Assembly: GCA_947176045.1 (NCBI GenBank)
Contig: CAMWPF010000103.1
Coordinates: 1 to 5,928, forward strand
DNA from: an uncultured Treponema sp.
GTDB taxonomy: Bacteria; Spirochaetota; Spirochaetia; Treponematales; Treponemataceae
Reading direction: 5' to 3'
Length of the DNA stretch: 5,928 nt
Under the pieces are notes generated by a model, which saw only the letters and a list, made by a program, of their open reading frames with translations, was not told the origin of the DNA and did not search any database. Within the stretch, counting starts at the first letter, position 1; the number at the start of each line of letters is the position of its first letter. This document shows, in pieces, positions 1 through 5,321 of the stretch. Position numbers and translations under genes: made by a program.

Positions 1-1
1 C

Positions 2-1711
2 TGCTGCACCGTCCGCAACGCCTATGCGGAAACCGTGCGAGAGGCGCAGCGCCGCGGCTGGCGCGTCGGCTCGGTGCAGTCGGCATATGTGCATGCGAAA
101 AACATCAGTCCGGCGATGGTCATGCTCGCAAAGGGCGGGCAGCGCGCGCTGGACAATATGTTCTACATCAGCCGCGACCTGTCAAGCCTCCGTCCGTTCC
201 AGCTGATAGTCGGAGACCAGCACCGCTTCGACTTCTGGTGCTACGAGCCGGAAAGCCGGAAGTACATCCGGGCGGAATGCTACCTGTGGCTCGACATGGC
301 GACGCGCCTTGTGTACGGCATCAGCTTCGACCGAAACTACTCCGCGCGGACAGTCGTGCGCGCGCTGCGGATGGGAATCCGGCGGTTCGGCAAGTTCGAG
401 GGCACGTACAACGACAACGGCTCATCGGAGAAATCGGAGCTTGCCGACTACATTGTGGAGCGGCTGCAGGGCTACGGCGTCCGCTTCCTTGACGAGGCGG
501 ATCTGTACCATGCGGACAACGGCCGCTACATCGTTGAGGATCAGAACAGCTGCGTCGTGGACGTCGTACGGAGCAAGGCGGAGTGGCACCGGCAGCACCG
601 CAGGATCTTCGCACGCGTCAAGAACGCGAAGACGAAGCCGATCGAGCGGTTCTTCTCGACGCTGGAGCAGATCCTTCAGGACATGAAGCTGCCGGGCTAC
701 ATCAAGGAGCTTGGCCTTTCCGCACCTGAAGAGGAGCAGGCGCAGAAACGGCTGGACTGGCAGCGGCGCAACGGATACGTGCTGACCTACGACGAATTCA
801 TCGCGAAAGTGCTTGAGGCGGTCAAGATATACGAGAACAGGAGGCACGGAACATTGGGATGCAGTCCGCGGGAGCGCCTTGCGGAGTATGAACGGAACGG
901 CTGGCAGCCGGTGTTCATCGACCCGCGCGACGAGGCGTACCTATTCATGGAGCGCGCGTTCGCGACGGTGCGCGGCGACCGCGTGCAGCTTGCCGGACGG
1001 GAATACATCGGGCCGGATCTGACGCAGGAAATGGTGCTGGAGAACCGCAGCTCGCTTGTAGCCTACAGCGGCCGCAAAATCGAGCTGCGGTTCGACCCGG
1101 ACAACCTTGATGCCGGAGTGTTCGCCATTGAGCCGGATACAAGCCGCGCCATCGCGCTGCGCCCTGCGGAGAAAATAGACATGCTCGACCATGACGACCT
1201 GTCCAGGCAGCTCGCGTGGAAGAAGCGGAACATGGCCGCCGTTTCCTCCGCATTCGAGGCGATAACAAAGGATAAAACCGTCCGCGTCCTTTCCGACGGA
1301 GGCGCGTTCCGGGAGCTGCGCCGCGCGGAGGAGCTTGCGGCACGCCCGGAAACCCCGGCATCCGGGGGAGCGCCGGAAACGCACCATTCACGCCCCGCAG
1401 AGAGTCGGAAAAGCATGGAGCGCACGGAGATTCCGTCCGCGCTGCGGACATCCGGCACGGAGCTGTCGGATGGAGAATTCTGGAGCGGCGTGGCGGAGCG
1501 CATCAGCCGCGAGAACATCGTCCGCACCCATGGAAAGAAGGTCTTCTTGACCGAACGGGAGCGCTACCAAGATCTGTTGGAGCGCCTGCTCGACGGAGAC
1601 CGCATCAGCGGCGAGGACATGGCGTTCAAAAATCGGTACGAGGCGAAGATGACCGATCAGGAAAAGGCCTACGCCCGCGCCATCATAAGGCAGAACACAC
1701 AGGAGGAATGA
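2..1711 (+). CDS. Mu-type DDE transposase (MuA-like), 5'-truncated by window edge
   Basis: This protein would bind the element ends and carry out DNA nicking and strand transfer. The frame is open from position 2, so the N-terminal DNA-binding domains lie upstream. A GTG at 35 is only an internal codon. Counting from that codon as residue 1, an rve/RNase H-fold core runs from about 50 to 275. The probable catalytic triad is D61 (VGDQHRFDF), D127 (YNDNGSS) and E204 (KPIERFF). The D-D spacing of 66 equals that of MuA, whereas D-E is longer, about 77 residues. A conserved segment, ENRRHGTLGCSPRERL, closes the core. A Mu-C type beta-barrel domain follows at about 290-400. The C-terminal 150 residues are a Pro/Ser-rich linker and charged helices, the region that contacts MuB and ClpX in MuA. 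The AGGAGG at its 3' end serves the next gene, so the two are translationally linked. The family call is firm. Symbol left empty because the protein is a distant homologue. Confidence 0.92.
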   Translation, partial: CCTVRNAYAETVREAQRRGWRVGSVQSAYVHAKNISPAMVMLAKGGQRALDNMFYISRDLSSLRPFQLIVGDQHRFDFWCYEPESRKYIRAECYLWLDMATRLVYGISFDRNYSARTVVRALRMGIRRFGKFEGTYNDNGSSEKSELADYIVERLQGYGVRFLDEADLYHADNGRYIVEDQNSCVVDVVRSKAEWHRQHRRIFARVKNAKTKPIERFFSTLEQILQDMKLPGYIKELGLSAPEEEQAQKRLDWQRRNGYVLTYDEFIAKVLEAVKIYENRRHGTLGCSPRERLAEYERNGWQPVFIDPRDEAYLFMERAFATVRGDRVQLAGREYIGPDLTQEMVLENRSSLVAYSGRKIELRFDPDNLDAGVFAIEPDTSRAIALRPAEKIDMLDHDDLSRQLAWKKRNMAAVSSAFEAITKDKTVRVLSDGGAFRELRRAEELAARPETPASGGAPETHHSRPAESRKSMERTEIPSALRTSGTELSDGEFWSGVAERISRENIVRTHGKKVFLTERERYQDLLERLLDGDRISGEDMAFKNRYEAKMTDQEKAYARAIIRQNTQEE

Positions 1712-1712
1712 C

Positions 1713-2600
1713 ATGGCAAGTTTGAAGCAGATTATCGAAAGCAATGGACTTTCGTTCAGCGAGGCGGCCCGCATAATAGGCTGCGACAAGTCCCAGGTGG
1801 TGAAGGTGTCGAACCACACCTATCCGCACTGGGAGGAGAAGGAGCCGGAATTCATCGCGAAGCTTAATTCCGCAGGCTGCACCGCCATTGCACCTCAGGG
1901 ATTCAAAATTGACCCGGATGTGCTGGTCTGCACGCCGTCCGTCAGCAACTTCCAGCTGCTTGCAGACAGTCTTTCCGATCCCGAGGGCCGCCTGTCGTCG
2001 TCCATCGGCATGGTCATAGGCACCGCAGAGCGCGGCAAGTCGTTCACGTCCAGATGGTATGTGCAGAACAATCCGCTGGCGGCATATGTCCTGTATGTGG
2101 ACGGTTCGACCAAATACCAGCTGCTCGGAGACATCTGTGAGGCAGTCGCGCACACAAGGCCGCACAGCTTCGCAGCCTGCATCTCGGTTCTTGAGGAGAC
2201 ATGCCGCTACAACCGCCGCCTTGTCATCATAGACGAGGCTGACAAGATTCCTGTAAGGCAGCTCGAGATCCTGCGCGCCGTCAACGAGCGCGCGCGGCTT
2301 CCGTTCCTGCTCGTCGGAGAGGAGGGGCTGAAGGTCAAGACGGACAGGATCCCGCGCCTGCGCTCCCGCATCCGCAATCCGCTTGTCGTGTTCGAGCCGG
2401 CGCAAGCCGTGGATGTCCTTGCGTACTACCAGACGGCGGCGCAGCTTCAGATTGACCGGCGCACCGCCGAGCGGCTGGCGCGCCATGCGGACGGAGGGTT
2501 CCGCACAATCGTGAACGATGCGGACGCCCTGTCAAAGATGTCTGCGGCATCAGGTATCGACATGATAACTGACAGTATGCTCGACCGTCTCGGCGCATAG
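1713..2600 (+). CDS. MuB-like AAA+ ATPase, transposition target selector
   Basis: The likely role is ATP-dependent binding of target DNA and delivery of it to the transposase, as MuB and TnsC do. The protein has 295 residues, near the 312 of MuB. Residues 1-35 form a helix-turn-helix (SFSEAARIIGCDKSQVVK), matching the N-terminal HTH of MuB. The Walker A motif is GTAERGKS at 103-110, with catalytic K109. Walker B is LVIIDEAD at 170-177, with D174 and E175. LPFLLVGEEGL at about 196-206 fits sensor 1, and RLRSRIRNP at about 215-223 offers candidate arginine fingers. The start ATG lies one base after the transposase stop and seven after AGGAGG (1701-1706). The direct neighbourhood with a MuA-type transposase separates it from DnaC/IstB ATPases and from other AAA proteins. 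Confidence 0.93.
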   Translation: MASLKQIIESNGLSFSEAARIIGCDKSQVVKVSNHTYPHWEEKEPEFIAKLNSAGCTAIAPQGFKIDPDVLVCTPSVSNFQLLADSLSDPEGRLSSSIGMVIGTAERGKSFTSRWYVQNNPLAAYVLYVDGSTKYQLLGDICEAVAHTRPHSFAACISVLEETCRYNRRLVIIDEADKIPVRQLEILRAVNERARLPFLLVGEEGLKVKTDRIPRLRSRIRNPLVVFEPAQAVDVLAYYQTAAQLQIDRRTAERLARHADGGFRTIVNDADALSKMSAASGIDMITDSMLDRLGA

Positions 2601-2609
2601 GAGGTAAAG

Positions 2610-3008
2610 ATGCAGAGCGCAGGCAGCCGCAACAGGCTGATTTCCATCATACACGCGCAGAAGGGCAAGGCGCATCTTTCCGACGACGAGTACCGTCTTG
2701 TCTTATATGGAGCTACAGGCAAGAACAGCTGCACAGAATGCACGCTTCAAGAGCTTCAAAGCGTATTTGACGACCTGAACATCGTGCTGGAGCGCAAGGG
2801 GATGCGCCGCTTCGGCTTCCGCCAAGAATCATTGACACTGCGCGAGGCTGTGGCAGCCCGTGCAGAAGCAGTTTTAGGCGGAGAGTGCAAGGCGCGTCTG
2901 GACAGCTTCCTTGCCAAGCTCGGCAGGACGTCGATCGATGAATGCAGCGGTAAGGAGCTCCGCCGCGTGATGGGATTTCTATCTGCCGTGGAGCGGAAAA
3001 AAAGATGA
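2610..3008 (+). CDS. GemA / Mu gp16-like early regulatory protein
   Basis: This 132-residue protein matches the GemA (phage gp16-like, DUF1018) pattern. Residues 9-15 give RLISIIHAQ, 24-38 give LSDDEYRLVLYGATGK, followed by a Leu-rich helix, and a C-terminal ECSGKELRRVMGFL near 111-124. In Mu, GemA is an early protein linked to modulation of host gene expression and DNA topology. Its biochemical activity is poorly defined, and no enzymatic motif is visible here. AGGAGGT at 2599-2605, overlapping the previous stop, sits about 5 bases before the ATG. The end overlaps the next start by ATGA at 3005. The position just after the ATPase fits the early operon of a transposable phage, although Mu places gam and several small genes in between and none of those is seen here. 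Confidence 0.82.
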   Translation: MQSAGSRNRLISIIHAQKGKAHLSDDEYRLVLYGATGKNSCTECTLQELQSVFDDLNIVLERKGMRRFGFRQESLTLREAVAARAEAVLGGECKARLDSFLAKLGRTSIDECSGKELRRVMGFLSAVERKKR

Positions 3009-3352
3009 ACGAGCTCTTTTCCATCGCTGAATACAGGCAGCCGTTGGCTGAGTCCGACCGCCGCAGTATAGTTGACCAGCTCATCTGCAAGGCGCGTCTC
3101 GGAGTCCGATATATGTACAGCACACGGGAGGCGGCAGGACTGCTGCATATATCGTATGACGAAATTCGGACGATGCTCTGCCTGTACAAGCTCGACTGCG
3201 TAGTAATCAGGACAGCCATCCGGATTCCATGGTGGTCGCTTGCAGAATACCTGCTGGATCCAGCGGACGACCTCGATGCAGCGGTAGAGGAATATATACG
3301 GACAATTCCGCGGAGGAAGGATGGACAGGATCATCAACGACGGCGGAATTGA
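3005..3352 (+). CDS. Small helix-turn-helix protein, excisionase/MerR-type fold
   Basis: The protein has 115 residues. Residues 38-84 look like a winged HTH of the excisionase/HTH_17 type: YSTREAAGLLHISYDEIRTM forms the helix-turn-helix, and VVIRTAIRIPWWSLAEYLL fits the wing plus the closing helix typical of that family. Such proteins bind DNA as architectural or regulatory factors, for example Xis-like proteins or transcription regulators. Residues 1-35 are helical and the C-terminus is charged (RRKDGQDHQRRRN). The ATGA overlap with the GemA stop shows translational coupling. It could be a positive regulator of later genes, taking the place of Mor or C, but it does not resemble the Mor/C family. 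The target and sign of regulation cannot be read from the sequence. Confidence 0.7.
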   Translation: MNELFSIAEYRQPLAESDRRSIVDQLICKARLGVRYMYSTREAAGLLHISYDEIRTMLCLYKLDCVVIRTAIRIPWWSLAEYLLDPADDLDAAVEEYIRTIPRRKDGQDHQRRRN

Positions 3353-3581
3353 CGAGCAGGAAGCAAGGGAGTGGTTGAGCCGGGAGTACAGCGGGCTCAA
3401 CCTGCTGCCGCGAGTGCCAGACGAATGCACGGCAGCCATCATAGCAGCCGTGCTTGACGTCTCAGCATTGACAGTCGAGCGCATGCTTCGTGACGGACAG
3501 ATCGCGCTGACGCGGCGCAGTCTGGAACAGTATATTCAGACAAATCTGCTCGCCAACCGGCCGGTTGATTTCAACAATTAG
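3321..3581 (+). CDS. Second small helix-turn-helix protein
   Basis: This 86-residue protein begins inside the preceding gene, overlapping it by 32 bases in another frame. GGAGGAAGG (3312-3320) supplies the ribosome-binding site directly before the ATG. Residues 31-72 follow the same layout as the preceding product: a short strand, an Ala-rich helix (CTAAIIAAVLDVSALTVERM), a short turn containing DGQIALTR, and the helix SLEQYIQTNLL. This again suggests an excisionase-type HTH with a shortened wing. An N-terminal acidic helix precedes it. The tandem arrangement of two like-folded small proteins suggests partners or an old duplication, but direct identity between them is low by eye. The function is unknown beyond probable DNA binding. 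Confidence 0.62.
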   Translation: MDRIINDGGIDEQEAREWLSREYSGLNLLPRVPDECTAAIIAAVLDVSALTVERMLRDGQIALTRRSLEQYIQTNLLANRPVDFNN

Positions 3582-3593
3582 GAGGATAAAACT

Positions 3594-4247
3594 ATGGACG
3601 AATTGGAGACTATAAAGCGCAAAATAAAAAAGCTGCTCGCACTGTCAAAATCCCCAAATGAAAACGAGGCAATTGCAGCATTGCAGAAGGCTAACGATCT
3701 GATGGCAGAACACAGGATTGAGCGCGCGGAATTAGCGGAGTACACGATGGAATCCGTCAAGGCAACAAAGCGGCTGGTGCAGTGGCGCATCATACTCGCC
3801 AACGCAGTGGAGCAGCTGTACGCAACATGCCACTACGCCGACCGCGACGGCAACTATGTGTTCTTGGGAGAAGAACTGGACGTATATATGTCGACCGAGA
3901 TGTACAGGTACCTCGTCAAATGTGTCGACCGCATGGCGGCACGGAACATCCGCCGGAATGCCAAATATCGCTACAGGCAGTCATACCGCAAAGGAGTCGC
4001 AAGCTGCATATACAACAGGATTCACGAGCTTGGTCAGCAGTGCAGCTGGCGCACCCCTAAGGATCTGGCGCAGAAGCAAAAAGAAATATCAGACTGGGTA
4101 GAACGGCGCGTCTCCTTCACCTACGCAAGAAAAAGGCCAGACAAGCAGAACACAGCCGCCTTTCTCCGCGGCATGCACGACGGCGACGGCGTGAGCTTGA
4201 GCCGCCAGATGACAGGCAGCAATCGAGCGAGGCTTGGCAACAACTAA
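3594..4247 (+). CDS. DUF2786 domain protein
   Basis: Residues 1-42 carry the DUF2786 signature: an N-terminal basic helix (IKRKIKKLLALSKSPNENEA) followed by AIAALQKANDLMAEHRI. DUF2786 proteins are common in phages, Mu-like ones included, and have no established biochemical role. The following 100 residues fit the usual partner region: W64 with a helix, an aromatic VFLGEELDVYMSTEMYRYL segment (89-107), and a helix holding RQSYRKGVASCIYNRI (128-143). The C-terminal 60 residues are basic and polar (KQKEI, RRVSFTYARKRPDKQN), compatible with nucleic-acid contact. The length of 217 residues is normal for the family. AGGAGG at 3580-3585 overlaps the previous stop and is 8 bases before the ATG. The protein looks intact. 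It may be an accessory gene rather than part of transposition itself. Confidence 0.82.
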   Translation: MDELETIKRKIKKLLALSKSPNENEAIAALQKANDLMAEHRIERAELAEYTMESVKATKRLVQWRIILANAVEQLYATCHYADRDGNYVFLGEELDVYMSTEMYRYLVKCVDRMAARNIRRNAKYRYRQSYRKGVASCIYNRIHELGQQCSWRTPKDLAQKQKEISDWVERRVSFTYARKRPDKQNTAAFLRGMHDGDGVSLSRQMTGSNRARLGNN

Positions 4248-4270
4248 AGCTGTTTTGAATAGGGGGCAAA

Positions 4271-4498
4271 ATGATAAAAGATGAGATTCCAGCTATTTTC
4301 CTGCCAGATAATAAACTCATGCGCATCAGGCAGAATGTTATATATTGCGACGCCTGCCAGAACTACAATACCCTGCGCTGTCCGTGCGGACGATTTGACA
4401 GGACGAACAAGATAATACGGAAGAACTTTTCAGGGCTTGGCAGCTGCTGCGACTTCGATTATGACGGAGTATTCGGACTGCAGCTAGAGCTACTTTGA
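4271..4498 (+). CDS. Small Cys-rich hypothetical protein (possible zinc-binding)
   Basis: The 75-residue product has six cysteines: C26 and C29 (YCDACQNY), C37 and C39 (RCPCGRFD), and the C59-C60 pair (SCCDFDYDG). The CxxC plus CxC spacing suggests a small zinc knuckle, which is an inference. I do not recognise a named family. The first 24 residues look like an independent beta segment (IPAIFLPDNKLMRIRQNVIY). The start is supported by AGGGGG (4261-4266) four bases upstream. The start codon follows the DUF2786 stop by 23 bases, and the coding sequence is more AT-rich than the genes before it. The last codons overlap a TTTGAATAGG stretch that also precedes this gene. Confidence 0.68.
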   Translation: MIKDEIPAIFLPDNKLMRIRQNVIYCDACQNYNTLRCPCGRFDRTNKIIRKNFSGLGSCCDFDYDGVFGLQLELL

Positions 4499-4500
4499 AT

Positions 4501-4506
4501 AGGAGG
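4501..4506 (+). promoter_or_regulatory. Ribosome-binding site fixing the ASCH gene start
   Basis: A perfect AGGAGG lies six bases before ATG 4513. An upstream in-frame TTG at 4495 would place this motif inside the gene and has no ribosome-binding site of its own, so ATG 4513 is the better start. Confidence 0.85.
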
Positions 4507-4512
4507 AAGAGA

Positions 4513-4857
4513 ATGCTGACATTCAACTTGCAGAAAGAATGGTACAAAAAGTTTTTGTCCGGCGAGAAGACAATCGAATATCGATTCGTCAATCATTACT
4601 GGACAACTCGCCTGCGAAATATATTCCATCCAAAGCGATGGAGTGTACAGGAGAATCTGGAAAACTATCACAATTTTGATACGGCAGGACAAGCAGACGC
4701 AAAAAACTACCCTGTAATCCTCCGTTATGGCTATACGCCGCGACACATGACAGCCGAAATAGAATACGTTGAGATCATAAACGGAAGCCGCACTGATTTG
4801 CAAACCAATAGATTGGTCTATGCGATACATCTGACCAACATCAAGGAGATACAGTGA
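4513..4857 (+). CDS. ASCH-domain protein
   Basis: This 114-residue protein fits a single ASCH (ASC-1 homology) domain of the PUA-like beta-barrel fold. The N-terminal MLTFNLQKEWYKKFLSGEKT leads into IEYRFVNHYW, the hallmark K...G.K..E.R strand in which Lys and Glu/Arg line the putative ligand cleft. Further conserved parts are VILRYGYTP (68-76), TAEIEYVEII (80-89) and VYAIHLTNI (102-110). Known or proposed functions in the superfamily are RNA or nucleotide binding, and one bacterial group hydrolyses N4-acetylcytidine. Whether this copy is an enzyme cannot be told. Small ASCH genes of this type recur in phages and mobile elements. The 3' end overlaps the next gene as GTGA. I consider the domain call good and the function open. 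Confidence 0.82.
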   Translation: MLTFNLQKEWYKKFLSGEKTIEYRFVNHYWTTRLRNIFHPKRWSVQENLENYHNFDTAGQADAKNYPVILRYGYTPRHMTAEIEYVEIINGSRTDLQTNRLVYAIHLTNIKEIQ

Positions 4858-5057
4858 ATACCGAAAATAGTTTGAACAGCGCATGCCGGACTGGGAAAAG
4901 TCCATCCGGACACTGCGGGAGTGCGTTTTATTGCTCGGAATCATACATTTGCTGTAGTCAATGCCCGGAAAAATGCAACCTCGCCTGCGGATGGATTGAG
5001 GGTCTAAAGGATGCCGGCGACAGGAATAATCAGCAAGGCGCGGAGGATTTGACATGA
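4854..5057 (+). CDS. Small Cys-rich phage-type protein (67 aa)
   Basis: The start is a GTG that overlaps the ASCH stop (GTGA), with AAGGAG at 4843-4848 five bases upstream. No in-frame ATG offers a better start. Eight cysteines lie at 11, 21, 27, 33, 34, 37, 41 and 45. The core YCSESYICCSQCPEKCNLAC followed by GWI resembles a recurring Cys-dense motif in small uncharacterised proteins of Firmicutes phages, from memory and not from a search. The dense Cys cluster suggests metal binding, but no enzymatic motif is evident. Residues 50-67 look unstructured and polar. The 3' end overlaps the next start by ATGA. The function is unknown. Confidence 0.66.
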   Translation: MNTENSLNSACRTGKSPSGHCGSAFYCSESYICCSQCPEKCNLACGWIEGLKDAGDRNNQQGAEDLT

Positions 5058-5176
5058 GGCGGGAATTTGTAATTTTTCTATTATTTTTCCTTCTGGTACA
5101 TTTTTCATCCAAAATTTTGGATTACAAAAAAAAGATGGCAGAGTTGGAGAGACAGGCGGAGATAATGGAACGCTGA
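5054..5176 (+). CDS. 40-aa single-pass membrane peptide
   Basis: The ATG overlaps the previous stop (ATGA), and CGGAGG at 5041-5046 gives a well-spaced ribosome-binding site. The product starts MRREF and then has one hydrophobic segment, VIFLLFFLLVHF (residues 6-17). A charged tail follows (SSKILDYKKKMAELERQAEI, then MER) that could form a short amphipathic or coiled helix. With the positive N-terminus and the single membrane span it would be an inner-membrane peptide. It is the last gene of the operon, within about 150 bases of the inferred element border. Holin, spanin-like, toxin-like or accessory roles are all possible, and the sequence does not decide. Its short length and AT-rich sequence keep the call moderate. 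Confidence 0.6.
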   Translation: MRREFVIFLLFFLLVHFSSKILDYKKKMAELERQAEIMER

Positions 5177-5240
5177 TTTTTATCGGGAGCAGGCAAAACG
5201 GAATGGATTGGGTAACGATTGAGCGTCTAAAAGAATCAGA

Positions 5241-5270
5241 TAGCCCCAAATACTCCCAAATAGCCTCAAA
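5241..5270. repeat. Three head-to-tail 10-bp repeats near the element end
   Basis: The units are TAGCCCCAAA, TACTCCCAAA and TAGCCTCAAA, with no spacer between them. Unit 3 differs from unit 1 at one base and unit 2 at two. A degraded fourth start (TAAAA) follows. The exact 10-base period matches about one turn of DNA, so identical bases face the same side, as expected for cooperative protein binding. They sit 51-80 bases inside the inferred end. Confidence 0.7.
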
Positions 5271-5288
5271 TAAAAATCATTTTTTATT
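5269..5288. repeat. AT-only inverted repeat with 4-base loop
   Basis: AATAAAAA (5269-5276) and TTTTTATT (5281-5288) are perfect inverted repeats around TCAT. The right arm's T-run could give weak bidirectional termination at the end of the operon, but the stem has no GC pair, so a structural or protein-binding role at the element end is equally likely. Confidence 0.4.
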
Positions 5289-5321
5289 AGAAATTTAAAT
5301 CAAATTTTCCGAGAATTGACA

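Larger units (their letters stand above)
1..5321 (+). mobile_element. Mu-like transposable element, right part (left end outside window)
   Basis: A MuA-type transposase, a MuB-type ATPase and a GemA-like gene stand next to each other, which is the signature of Mu-like transposable phages and their relatives. All ten genes read rightward with overlaps or very short gaps, so they probably form one transcript started left of the window. The right border is placed at 5321 because the last bases, TTGACA, give a TGTCAATT terminus when read inward, and because an in-frame lipobox and GH25 lysozyme without a start begin immediately afterwards. Terminal TG/CA is established for Mu-type elements. The exact border is inferred, since the other end and the target duplication cannot be seen. 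No virion gene lies between the operon and the border. Alternatives are a prophage remnant with a large deletion or a chimeric assembly join. Confidence 0.72.
5177..5321. other. AT-rich non-coding right terminus of the element
   Basis: This stretch has no supported gene. It holds the 10-bp tandem repeats, the AT-only inverted repeat, a palindrome ATTTAAAT (5293-5300), and the presumed end TTGACA (5316-5321). Read inward the tip is TGTCAATTCTCGGAAAA. In Mu-type elements such a zone contains the transposase-binding sites, so the repeats are the natural candidates. The composition changes abruptly at its right edge, where the GC-rich host frame begins. Confidence 0.6.

Noticed and set aside
422..1527. 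Several minus-strand and off-frame open frames across the transposase gene
   Set aside because: GC-rich coding DNA gives few stops in other frames; the products are low-complexity Arg/Ser/Ala-rich and the transposase frame is firmly supported.
3642..3651. Internal TGTCAAAA resembling the element tip
   Set aside because: It falls within DUF2786 codons without repeats nearby; TGTCAA also occurs elsewhere in coding DNA here (about 2529 and 5412).
4459..5112. Long minus-strand open frame of 217 codons
   Set aside because: It lies opposite the ASCH gene and two coupled small genes that have good ribosome-binding sites and recognisable features; its own product shows no domain and no start signal.
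5203..5298. A 31-codon open frame (starts MDWVTIERLK) running through the 10-bp repeats
   Set aside because: No ribosome-binding site at a usable distance, and its middle is simply the translated tandem repeat. It cannot be fully excluded as a micropeptide.
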